The notes under the pieces were generated by a model, which was not told where the DNA came from, did no database searches, and saw only the letters and a program-made list of their open reading frames with translations. The translations under genes and the position numbers were made by a program. A DNA stretch of 64,000 nucleotides from Wuchereria bancrofti (Eukaryota > Nematoda > Chromadorea > Rhabditida > Onchocercidae). This document shows positions 25,901 through 37,800 of this stretch, one piece after another; the stretch's first letter is position 1; each line of letters starts with the position of its first letter. The DNA lies in the NCBI GenBank assembly GCA_005281725.1, contig SSBO01000012.1:7976866-8040865 (forward strand), in the 5' to 3' direction.

Positions 25901-26983
25901 TTATGTCAGCGTTGTCGACTTCTGAATATTGAGGAGTAACTCGGGGTGCTGATTTTCACGTTGTATATCAATTTGCTGTGATATATGTCTCAAAATATTG
26001 AAAGTTTTTGTGGGTAGAGAAAGGTAATAATTTAGAGGAATCGCAATCAAAAAATGGAAAGTTGCATAATTTGTGAATTTAAATTATATTTCTTTAAGTC
26101 TGAATTATTTTCTAGCGCTCAATGAAAGTAAAGCAGAGGTGCGAATACAATTCAGAGAAGTTTCGGGAGATATTTACCCTGAAGGACAACTTAAAAGAAC
26201 AGAATTAGTTATAAGAGTGCAACCAAATGAGGCAGTTTACATCAAATTAATGTCAAAGAAACCTGGAATGGGCTTCTCAGTGGAGGAAACTGAACTTGAT
26301 CTTACTTACGGATATAGATATAAAGTAATTACTTTCATTTTTTAATTCGTTTTTGTCTTATTTTGTTATTTTTGATCTTTGCCCTTATATTTTTGTATAA
26401 CGGATGTATTGAAAGGAGATGAAATGATTTGGATGAACACTTTTGAAATATTTGTTTTCTATTTCTTTTTCAGGATGTTCGTCTTCCTGATGCTTATGAA
26501 CGTCTGTTTTTGGAGGTAATCATGGGTTCTCAAATAGATTTTGTTCGAACTGATGAATTGGAACAGTCATGGAGAATATTTACGCCCTTGTTAAAGCAGA
26601 TTGAAAAAGAAAGGTCGAAACCCGCCAAATACGTTTTTGGGAGGTGGATTTTCTTGAATTTGTTATTTTTGCATTTGCTTTTCCAATTTGTTGGTGCATG
26701 CTTTAATTCACGATTTTTTCCTTCATGTTTCATATGGTGAACTAGTTTCTGCTCACGATATTCTCCTTCTATGACACCCTTGCATTGCATGATCTTAGTT
26801 TACATTTTGGAGACAATACTGAAAGGGGGGAAATCCTTATTTCCATTAAATGAGTTTGTTTTGCAGTTTTATTTGAACTGTTTCAATTTCAGTCGTGGAC
26901 CAGCAGAGGCAGATGAAATGATGATAAAGCATGGCTTCGTATTCTCGGGTACTTATAAATGGATTCCAAACACTGAACGTTGA
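22907..26983 (+). CDS. G6PD: Glucose-6-phosphate 1-dehydrogenase
   Basis: Twelve exons join in frame to 528 residues: 22907-23047, 23265-23411, 23645-23780, 24091-24181, 24384-24545, 24742-24867, 24972-25065, 25542-25623, 25694-25831, 26116-26324, 26474-26643, 26893-26983. The enzyme oxidises glucose 6-phosphate with NADP+, the first step of the oxidative pentose phosphate pathway in the cytosol, and supplies NADPH. Seen: the coenzyme fingerprint [16 protein letters not shown] (split by intron 1 after Ser47), the catalytic signature RIDHYLGKE with His212, [37 protein letters not shown] and YKWIP near the C-terminus. A 40-residue N-terminal extension precedes the Rossmann domain. Length is normal for the family (about 515). 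At 23706 a GTAAGT lies inside exon 3 and is evidently not used, because the frame and homology continue through it. Several donors are GTT. Trans-splice acceptors are possible at ttacag (22895). Confidence 0.97.
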
Positions 26984-28589
26984 GGAAGTAATTATATGCA
27001 CAATGTTACTAAAAACAATGTAGGCAATATATGGATATTTTCGTAAGACTACATTGTGTGTGGATTGATTTTTGCTGCATATCACTTTACGGGATCTGTT
27101 TGAGCCTTATTTGTGAAAAAAGTAAACTGATTTTTAATTTCTCAGTGAAAGTATCCAGATATCTGTTTGTTCCGGGAATTATTCTATGACTTATTTCTTT
27201 TTTATGTGATATTTTTGTGTATTTATAAGAAATTAGGTAGGCTTGAGGATTTGTTCAGTGCTAATGTTTCCATCTGGCCACCATTTTTCTAATTAGCCAC
27301 TGTTTGGTAAAAGTGCATTTTGAGTCTTCAGTAACAAACACTGTGTTTGCCGACTTTTTCGTATAATATTTCACTTTTTACTAGATGACCAATGTAATCA
27401 GAATGATCAATGTAATCACAGAGAGTAAATTTCATGCTCATTTAGAAAGAGAAGCATTCTTTTAAGAAATTCATTGTTGATAGCGCCATTCTTCCATTGC
27501 TTGTTCAGTTGAAGTGGATTTTTGGTGCTATATGAAGTATTCTTTTAAGTGATGGTTTTTTATATGCTTACAGTGTTATTTTTTCATGCTAATTGAAGTG
27601 GACGTTTGGTGCTACAGTTTTTCTTTTCGCAGCGTTGGTCGGTTCATATTCACTAATTACAGCCATAGTATTTTTTTTTTTTTTAATTCTGACTATTTAA
27701 TATCGCCTTTCTATTTTCTTATTGTAATAATCTGCAATGTTAAAATTTTTGAATACTTAGGAATTAAGTTATCACTCTGGTGCTGATTTTGTATTGTGCT
27801 AAATAAAACTTTTCATTATTCGGAATTCAGCATAATGTTTGTTTTTCCTGCGACTAAGGCTTGATGAAATAGTTGTGGGAGGTTTCTTCATATCATGTTT
27901 GATTGATTTATAATACTAATTTAAAATTCTTATTTTTCTAAGGTTGTCTTAGATTGTGCGGGACGATCATCACATAATGACTCACTATTAAAACCTATTT
28001 TGTGTTATTAGTTTGATTTCATAAAGCTGCTTTGTATGCAAGTTGACAATGCAGTTTTGCTATTATGCAGACATAGTGGATCAATTCGTTCACGTCTATA
28101 TGCCTCTACAGTTTAAAGCTTATCCTGACAAACTGCCTAGGCTGTTCGAACAATTATTTGCATAAGATGGGTGTAAGTGCACCATTCGTTTGTGAAGCAT
28201 CAGATTTAGCCTAGCACGGCTTGTTCGAACCGAAGAAACTCTTTGATACCACAGTCATTAGAATCAAAAAGATTGTCTGATTATTTGTTAATTGACTGCA
28301 TGCACACCTTCTACCTCTCATCTATCATCCACAAAAACCAACTGAGGTTTTCCGATTGCTGAACTCTTCCTTTAAGCTTTCAGACCGACAAATGACTAAA
28401 CGTTTCATTTTGTGCTATTATTCATTCTCACTTGAAAAAAAGTTATTTCCGAATTGAAAAGATACAGGTAAATACCAGTTGATATTGAAAATTCCGTAAT
28501 TAGCAACGGACTACTAAACGAATGCATGTGACACTTATAAGAAAAATTGCTTTGGATGAAACTTGACATGGAAAAATCGAAATTTCATT
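26984..28589. other. Spacer with one exon-like segment
   Basis: AT-rich DNA after G6PD. An AATAAA is near 27802. A lone exon-like segment is at 28071-28165 (see findings). Nothing else was recognised. Confidence 0.5.
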
Positions 28590-29456
28590 CTACCCTTCCT
28601 TAACAAATATAGGGCGCTCTATAATGCTACATCTGTCAATCAAATTTATTAATTCATTTTGTCTTTTATAGATTTGCTTCAATTCTCTGGTAATTTCGGC
28701 GATAGTGTCCCAACTGCATGCTCTGTTAACCATCCTAAAATTATTGATTTTTTTTCGATCTCTCAAAATCTGAGCACTTTAAATCCATACATAAAATATT
28801 GGAATAGGTAAAAATATAATGGTTCTGTTTTATTCATAGATTCATCATGATATGATCTAAATCAGAACCACAAAACATATTCAAGCCGTTGGTAAATACT
28901 CCAACGAGATTGATCTATCCTCGACTTACCCTAGTAACATGGAATTTGTCTATTCAAAGCATTCTAGTAAATTTAGTTCTTGTCTATTTTTAGTTATTGT
29001 AAAGCGGAATTATCAGTAAGGAATAGAATTAATCAATTATTCTTTCTTGAAATCCATTATTAAAAATTAAGCATTAATTGATCAAAACTAAATTTTAATA
29101 TAAATAAATCTTTAAAAATGAAGAACTAATAAGCAAGTTGAGAATTTTAAAATAAAATTGTACAGAAGTACTTCGCGATATGTTTTATTTTTATCTGATT
29201 TATTGATTAGTCGTGCTCCTCTTTCCAGAAGTATTCGTTGTTTAATTTTTGAATAAAAGCTTCTAAAGTAATGCAAATCTTTCTAGACGTTAAAATTTTT
29301 TCGCTTAATTTCAGAAAAATGAAAAAAAACATACAGATCATCTTGTTGCCATCCTCGAAAGAAATTTGGTAACGATCGTTTGTCCCAGTTGTCGGTGAAT
29401 GTCATTTGCGCCGTAACGATGCAAATAATAGCTGGTAGTAATGTAATACGTCTCAT
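28590..29456 (-). CDS. nlp-47: AKH/GnRH-like neuropeptide precursor
   Basis: Two exons, 29456-29335 (donor GTATGT) and 28734-28590 (acceptor tttag), join to an 88-residue precursor. Residues 1-16 (MRRITLLPAIICIVTA) look like a signal peptide; cleavage would expose Gln17 and give the peptide QMTFTDNWD, followed by the dibasic KR at 26-27. C. elegans NLP-47 carries QMTFTDQWT at the same place, so this is the nematode adipokinetic hormone/GnRH-type peptide. The N-terminal Gln should become pyroglutamate, and no Gly is present for amidation. The rest is a spacer (SLPNFFRGWQQ) and an associated peptide with two cysteines (47 and 76) flanking a charged helix, typical of AKH precursors. The ligand would act on a GnRH/AKH-type receptor. 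A possible SL acceptor (gattcag) lies 14 bases before the ATG. It is too short to show in ordinary ORF lists. Confidence 0.88.
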
Positions 29457-32400
29457 AATTCCTGGTTCTGAATCAAAATTCTTTTAACGTTTCCCTACAA
29501 GCATGTATAACATGGAATATCTTGCACGATCATTCCTGTTACTGAAGGGTCATGCGGTGTCGAGTTTCTGTTTTCCACAGTTTGTAAATTCCTGTCCTTA
29601 GACCCATTAAGATTTGGATCCCAGAAAAAAAAAACTTTTTCCGTAGTTTTGTTTCTAAATTTCTTTAAATTAAAATATTGTTATAGTATGTTTGTCATAA
29701 TATGCCTATTGAAATGGACGATATCAATTACTAAAATTTAAATCATTCAATGAATGAATCAGTTATCGGTTGACAAATGATGTAATAACAATTGCTCAGA
29801 ATTAGAATAATTAGCAGAATAAATAGAAAATCTATAAATTATTGTTTATTTTATCTAATAGATGGTGATATAATACGCAAAAACAATATAAGAAGTTGGA
29901 GAGTAATTGTATAAAAATGGAAACCTTAAAAAGATGTTTATATTAATTTCCTGTTTAACAGTGCAATAAAGCAAGTCATTCCGAAAGAACTAATCTGGTT
30001 GTAAAATGGTTGTAAGGTTTTTGGTCAATAGTACTATCATTTTGAATTTGAAAAAAAGACAAGGATCATGTGACAGCTCATAGCAGAGCATGCTGAAATG
30101 TGAAATGAGCTAGCTTAGCATATCAAATTACATCATCAGTAAGCGGTAACAGTCGACATCGCTAATAAAGTTATCGAAACAGCATACATAATTCTGTTTT
30201 GTCTCTTCACAGCAATATTCTTTACAATTCAGAAGTAGGAATTAATTAATGAAGCGATGAAGATCGAATTTTAGATAGTACTAATATGTTCGAAATTTAT
30301 AATTACCTAGTGCAATCAATGATAAAAACTTTTTGGTAGTAATGAAAACCCTCTTTCATGTTAATTTTAACAGGTATGCATTCCAAGTCACATGAAGAAT
30401 AGCATGTGACAAACAAGGGAATTATATTTCAGTTGTTTCAAATTGTATTTCGATCTTAAATTTTTAACTTCTATGTTTACCATTACATGGATTTTTCAAT
30501 CTAAAATTTTTCTTAATCTTTCTTTTTTACTTCATATGTTTATTATCAGAGTATGCTATCTTTTCTGACTTTTCTTTTCTAGTATGCTATCTTTTCTGGT
30601 TTCTGACGTACATTTGAGCTACGATTTTATAATAATTTAATAAGTTTGATAATTTTTACGAGGAAATAATACAGTGCATTGTAGTAGTTTGCAGAATATT
30701 ACGTAATAAACATAAATTTGCATTCTATAATTCTGCAGATTTTAATATCAATTTTAAACCAATCATACTTTTGCAATTTTGTTCTGAAATTTATTTTTCA
30801 GTTTAATTGAAATTTACTAAAAAATACTATTGACAAATATGTGTAATAAACAATAAAATTGTATTATATGTTAGTATCTTTACGTTTATAAAAAATTATT
30901 CGATTTGTCTTTTGCAGAACGGAAAAACATTATTATTTCAAAACACATCTCAAGTTAAATGACAACTATGAAAAGGAGATGTTAACTTAATACTATGAGC
31001 AAAGCTGTGTGAAACCACTTTACATTTTTGAAAATTCACTGCAGAATTTCATCTTCTGTTAGAATACTTATTGTATTATAGTCATATAATGCTAAAATTT
31101 TTAATTTCTTATTACAAATAAGGGAAAGTAGAATTTACAAGTAATTAATATTCTGCTCAACAATTCCGCTAAAATGCCTGATGCGCAAAGTTTAAAGTTA
31201 AGATTCTAAGAAATGTTAATAGATAATAAAATGATAATGGATAATAGAATGATACAGTAGAGCTTTGATTAAATAATGAAGTTGAACTTAGAATACCACT
31301 GTAAAAATGGCTTTGTGAAATTATTTCACTTAGCCATTTTAACTGGTTCTTCATCCTACTTTAATGCAACAACTGTATTTATGCATATGAAAAGCTAATA
31401 AAAATTCATCTAATGCTTAATAATGATGATATTGGTTTTTTTTTTTAATTTCAATTTCCTCTCTTACGATTCACACAATGAAAAGTGCTCTTCCGGTATT
31501 GTTTTTTTCTATTCTCTGAAATGGAAATGATATTTTATTTTCAGACATCTTTGTATTATATTCCATCGCATATTTATCATTCAAACATTAATCACTAAAA
31601 ATCTTATAGGTCATTTTATCAGCATCAACATTAATCATCATAATCAGTTGCACTCATTCTAAAAACACCAGCAAAATTTTGTAGAAGCTTCATTTAGTCT
31701 CTTAGCAGGAGTGATTGTAGTTCTTTTTTCTTTTATCATTAAAATAATCATCATTATCCATATTCCTGAGTGGAAAAGTAATGCATCACTACTACATTCT
31801 TCAACTATTTCTGTCACATTTAATTCATTTATGTACTAATTTCTTCCTTTTTTCTGCTTCCCCGAAAGATTAAAGGTCACTTGTTTGATATTCATAAAAT
31901 TATTTAATTTTAAATCAACTATTATCCTAATTATTATTTGTTAAAGAAGTTGAATTTTGTATTAAAACTTTTAATTCAAAATATTCTAACATGGTAAAAT
32001 TAATTTGGATGAAAAGATTTGAGGTGCGGATGGAATGTTTAAAATGGTCGGCAAATTTTATGCTGCTTGATTCAAAATGAAGACTGCAAAGTGGAAAAAT
32101 AGAAATTTTGTGATGCTGAAAAAATTGGTGTAGAAAAGAAGTTTAGAAAGAAACTGAAGTAATAATTAAGATTGCTTAGTTTAATTAGGGATTAAATATC
32201 TCACATTGAAAATTTACATTGCATATTTTTAAAAGGAAGATCAAATGAAGTTATAAGTGTATTAATTGCTTCGGATTAAAAATTTTTTGGTATTCATTTA
32301 CATAATGCGATTTTAATGATTAAATGAAAATGTTTGTGAAGCAATTTGAAAATTACGTTGTTTTATAATTTTTTATTTTCCAGTATTAATCTAATTTTGA

Positions 32401-35400
32401 ACTTCCATTTAATGTGAATTTGAATGAATCAACTTTCTTTTTCTTAAAACCAAAGGATGAAAAAATTTCTTCAGTATTAATTTTAATAGTTTCAATTCAT
32501 TACTCTACTTCATTATTTACTACCATCTCACACAAGCATATGCTTAATTTTGATTATTTTCTCATTTTTCTTAAATAAATTCTGATTGCCAGCTTATAAA
32601 TTTTGATTTCCATATTTTAAAATATTTCAAAGCACATTCCAGAAAACGAGTGAGTAAATTTCGTTGGAGACTGTTTTTCTTTCTTTCTTATTTGCTGAGA
32701 AATCAATTTAGTAGAATTAAAATTAACTGCTACGATTGATTAGTGTAATTTATTTTCTATTTTTTATGAAATTAAAGGTACAGTTTCAAAGCTAAAGATT
32801 AGTAATCTTCTAATCAAGACAATCAGGACAGTTCCAAAGATTTTTGGCGAATCATAATTGAATTCAAATCTTTTATCAAAATATTAGTAATTCGCAAAAT
32901 TATCAGTAATTTATCACGGGATACTGAAAAATGCCAAATTTTTATTTCGCATGACTATGAAATTTATACGATTCGGTATTACAATGACCAAATTCTCTTT
33001 AAGCTAAACAGTACTCTATGATCAGTAAGATTTTCTATCATACTGTAATATTAGATTTTGTTAAAAGCGATTAACTATACAAAATGTTATTTACATTGGT
33101 AGTAGTTTAGATTACAAAAGTTCATTTTTCAACATAATTCCAACAAATTTTATGAATAATTTGTTAATTGCTTCATATCATAATTGCCATTTCATATTAT
33201 TATATATTATCTCTTCTCTTAAAAGGAAAATTTCTTTTGAAAAATGAAAGTAACTTGCTACAGAATGATTTGTTAGTGTCAACTGTTTTTTACATTTTTC
33301 GTTCAGCATCTCAAACATCGCTGATGGCAATCTATTTTCATTGATTGTTCTGCTTAAAAACATAATTAATTTAATCGGCGTTAATGACAAAAGTAAAAAT
33401 CGGTGTACCATTGTATCAAACTTCTTCAAATAGTAAAAGTATTATTTTACTTTGTCAAATATTGGTACAATTTTATTCAGATATAAATGATGCAATTTCA
33501 GGTGCAAATGTTACGTACACATCTCATTTATTGGCACTGTTTGATAAATTCTATTTCAGTAATCATTTAAAAGATTGAATTCATAATTCAACAATTTGAC
33601 GAAATAAACTGGTTTTTTACGACATGGACATTTTGGCATACCTTTGAAATTTAAGCTCAAAAATAACGAAAAAAAATAAAGAATAGTTGAAGCTGAGTTT
33701 TTTTTCTTTTTAAAAAAAAAGCTTTTTGTAAGTTGAAAAAAAACAATTTATTGCAAATCAGTGAAGTGAAGAATAATAATGAAGTTTTCTAAATTAATTT
33801 CATAATTCCATGTCAGTAGAAAAGTTTGTCATATAAAACTTCAAAGTTCTTTTCTTGCCAAAAAAATCCGAAAGAAAAAATTGACTATTTATTTATGAAT
33901 TTTACGACATACATAATACATTTTAATGAATGAATAGAATGAGTGAAAATTTCTTCGTTTTTTTTTTTTTTGAATAGAATACGAAAATGGGCATGAAATG
34001 CATTTATGTCAACGATGAAACATTCTCGCCTTTTTTATGATTTAAAAATCTCATACAGTTTATTTACAACAGGTTGATACATGAATATAAAAACTGAGTT
34101 TTTTACTTACCAATTTGAATAATTTTTGTTGATACATTCAAGGATATGTGTATAACCATGAACAGTAGCCGTATGATACAAAATGAACTATTTATAAATG
34201 AACATCATCAATTGTAACTTAAGAATTGTTAAATTTTCCGGACAATTAAATATAAACGAACAGAACAGAAAAATACTTCAAGGAATAATCAATATGAAAT
34301 TTAAAAAAAAATGATTTTGCTTTTTTAGTTTTGATTGGAAAAATCCCTTTTTTGATCAATGCATATTTGTAATGAAATATTTCAAAGAGAGAAAAAAACT
34401 GGTAGATATTTTTGAATTATCCATCTGTTAATTCTCCTTTTTTTCTTTAAACTAATGAAGAATTCCTTGATAAATATTTCCAACGCAATTCTCGAAGATC
34501 AGAAGCATATGAAATGATACTGAGACAAAAAATATAACTTCTGGTCACACAATTTAATCCATCATAAACTGAAACATTGCAAATATACGACCAAACCAAA
34601 AAAAAACGATTATTGCACTTTCGTCTGCCACTACAAAAATTTCACTGTGAAAACTGGAAATTGTAAAATGATGAAATTTTCTTTGCTATCTAATGAAAAA
34701 TTGCTTTGAGAAGCATTATTAGCATTGAGCAAAAAAAAAAGTGCTATTCAGGATAACAACGACGACAGATGCGCTGATATTTTGCATACATATTAATGCG
34801 CCACTATAAAAGCAATATCACTTACCATTTAATTCTTCTGCTAGATTCTTTTCATGGCATATAAAACTTGAATCGAAAGATCAGCTACCATTTAATGATA
34901 AATGAAACAAATTTCAATGCAATATTTAAAAAAAAGGAAATCTTATCATTCTCAAAATATACCAATATTTTCTCGAATATCGTTATCAGTGGTGTTTATT
35001 TGTCTATTCAATTATAATTTTGCTCATTGTTTTATTCATTAATTTCATTTGATCACTTTCCTACTTTTATTAAATATAAATTTAAAAATTATTTTGCTGT
35101 TAAATATATGATATTAGATTTTTAGTATTACAAAATGAAACAATGATGACAGCTGTTTTCAAATGATGTCACCAAAAAACATTGATTTCATTTTTTCTTT
35201 TTGTTCACGATCATTCTTTAATATCATTGTTAGCTTTCAGAATTTAATGAGAAATGAGCAGAAGGTAAAGAAATGTAAATATAAAACAATATAATGCAGA
35301 TTGTGATCTTACGAAATGGGCAATCTATAATCGTTCTCTAAGTTTAATTGAATTCAATATTTAAACGAATTGTCTCAGAAGATTTGTTATTGTTACTGCT

Positions 35401-37778
35401 GGAAAGCATTCAGCACTGAAGGATGGAGTGGAATTATCAATAATATAATCAGAATAAGAAATTGATTGCTTTGGAAAACTGGACGTTAGCATCTGGTGTA
35501 AAATAAAAGACGGATATTCACCTCAATAGTTTCAAGTCTTCCAATTCTAATATAGAATTTAATAGGACTATTTCAATTCCAATATTTTCAAAGTTAAAAA
35601 CAATATGTTAGCGTTTTAATTTTTTTTTCGTTTTTTTGTTTGGATTTATTTCAAAACTGATCTGATTTTATAAAAAAGAAAATAATTTATGATTGTTATT
35701 TTTTTCATGTTGTAACACCTTAAAATTTTAAATTACAAATTTCTTTTCTTCGCATCTTTTAAAATACTTAAATAATTGTGTTATGAATAAGAAAACGATA
35801 ACTAGTGAATTTAAACTTTTTTGTCAAAAAAAACATCGCAAGATAAATGCTCACGGGCAATTTACAGCTTTAGGCTTTTAAAACAAGCAAATATATTTGA
35901 AAAAGATCAAGTTTTATTAAAAAGGCGATAAAGAGTATTTGTTAAAGTTCTCGGAATGTTTTTATACTTTTCTAATGAGTAAATTACACAAATGAACGAG
36001 TAGACAAAAACGTCAATTCAGGAAGCAACTCAAAATTACAGATGTCACATTTTTGATCTCAAATTTGAATTGTAGATATAAATTTTAAATATAGTAAAAT
36101 GAAAGTTTAATTTATATGAATTTCAAGCATAAACATGAAAACTTTTTGCATGGATTTCAAATTAAATGGTTTGCATAATGAATGAATATTCGTCTCCTTC
36201 ATAATTTAAAATACGAAAATAAAAATTAACAAAACCAAAAAGCTGAAACTATAAACGTGTGATTATTCATAAAACTGACTCTGAAGACAGATTAATCATA
36301 AAATATGTATTAAATGAATAATACTACTCATTGATTGGTTAATTATGATGGACTTAACGACTCACGACTACTTCAAATGATCATATCGTGATGATCTACA
36401 GCGATATGCTTACGATTAGATGAAATGGAATATGTATATGCTATTTCAAAATAAATATCTTTATTAACCTTTTACCAACTTAGAGTGAATTCTGGAAGCG
36501 TAAATTCAAAATTAGGAAAACATTGACAAAAAATTGAGGATGCTAGATTTCTAAAATTTAATTAATTGCTTATTCATTTCATTCTTATGATATTATTCAA
36601 TGCAACAAATATAGCAGGAAGTAAAAATATAAATTAATAAAACGCAATAAGATAGGTAAGTTTCAAGATAAATGGAAATAGATGAATTCATTTACGATAA
36701 CTGATAAACCTGGTAAACAGATATTTGTGGTGAATCATTTCGTACAAGCATTTACTGCTCCTTTGAACCAATAATTTCTTTGACAAGTGGAAGGATAGAT
36801 GGGGAGGAGAAAACGATGTTTTCATTATTTTTCATTAGAAAAAACTACTCCAGTCTATCTGATATAACTACACAGAATTAGCTAAGTGTAAAACTAGTTT
36901 TGATGTCCAGTTTTCAGGAAATTACAAATTAATCTAAAATGTTCTATCAAATGCAATTCTTATAGTAATCGATTGCTATTCACTATTTATTTATTTGAGG
37001 GAGGTATTACAATAATTTTCTTTAATTCAAATGAAGCATAAAAATATTAATATCCTAAAAACAAGTACTTACTTGGATTTAACACCGCTAAAAGCATAAT
37101 AAAGCTTGCATTAAGTAGCATTTCGGATTTTATGAGACAATTGGTTAATAATAGCCTATCATATCATTATCGCATTATTTGTTGTTATGTGCTTCATATA
37201 CAAGTATCGCATGTGATCAAGAATTCGTTTTCTTTATCATTATACAAACGTCCGAATTCGTGAAAAGAAAGCCTGGATTTGCAAGATTTTAAAACATTTT
37301 TTCAAATGACTGTTTTCTTTTCTAACTTCTAGGAAAATCTTTTTGATTTTTATTTCGTTTCCAAAATATGACTCATACAATTCACGAAAAGGGAAAGTTA
37401 TAAGCAGTAATTCGAGAATAGTGATTAGCATACAAAAGATGATCGAGGAACTAAACATAAAATATATCAAAATTGCAAAGAAAGCATGTATAATTTTAAT
37501 TAGTTTTATAAATATTGATTAATTGGGAAAACATATAATTGCTAATCTTGACTTTGATCAATTAATTTGCAATCTATCTATTATTCACAAAACAGGTAAT
37601 TCACAATGCTGTAGGAAAAAAATATAAATTTTACTTTTTTATAATAAATTTCCCTTCCTTTTGTTAAGGGACAATTATCTATTTATTTAATTGTTTCCTT
37701 TAATTTATATTCTTACGTCTATTCTCGTCGCTCACGTTGTATTCTCAGTAGAACTGGCCGAACTGATTGTTTCCGCAC
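29457..37778. other. Gene desert, scattered exon-like islands on the minus strand
   Basis: Very AT-rich. Exon-like islands with good donors occur on the minus strand near 37115-37071, 35495-35420, 34860-34827, 34180-34108 and 33350-33280, but they could not be joined into a convincing gene (see findings). No repeats of note apart from A/T runs. Confidence 0.45.
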
Positions 37779-37800
37779 CTCAAACTTGGGTAATTAAACC
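37779..37800 (-). ncRNA. Exact copy of the 22-nt SL1 spliced leader (SL RNA relic or pseudogene)
   Basis: The minus strand from 37800 reads the complete SL1 sequence (GGTTTAATTACCCAAG...TTTGAG) without mismatch, then GTGCGGAAACAATCAG. A genuine SL RNA has the leader followed by a GT splice donor, and here GT follows directly. The GTTT of the leader could pair with the AAAC 9 bases later, as in stem 1 of SL1 RNA. However, no Sm-binding site (AATTTTTGG type) and no clear second and third stems are seen in the next 80 bases, and it is not beside a 5S rRNA gene. It may be a diverged SL RNA gene or pseudogene, or the mark of a reverse-transcribed, trans-spliced mRNA. Confidence 0.8.

Noticed and set aside
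28190..28250. tRNA-like ttcgaacc element
   Set aside because: No A box, no acceptor stem and no anticodon arm could be fitted.
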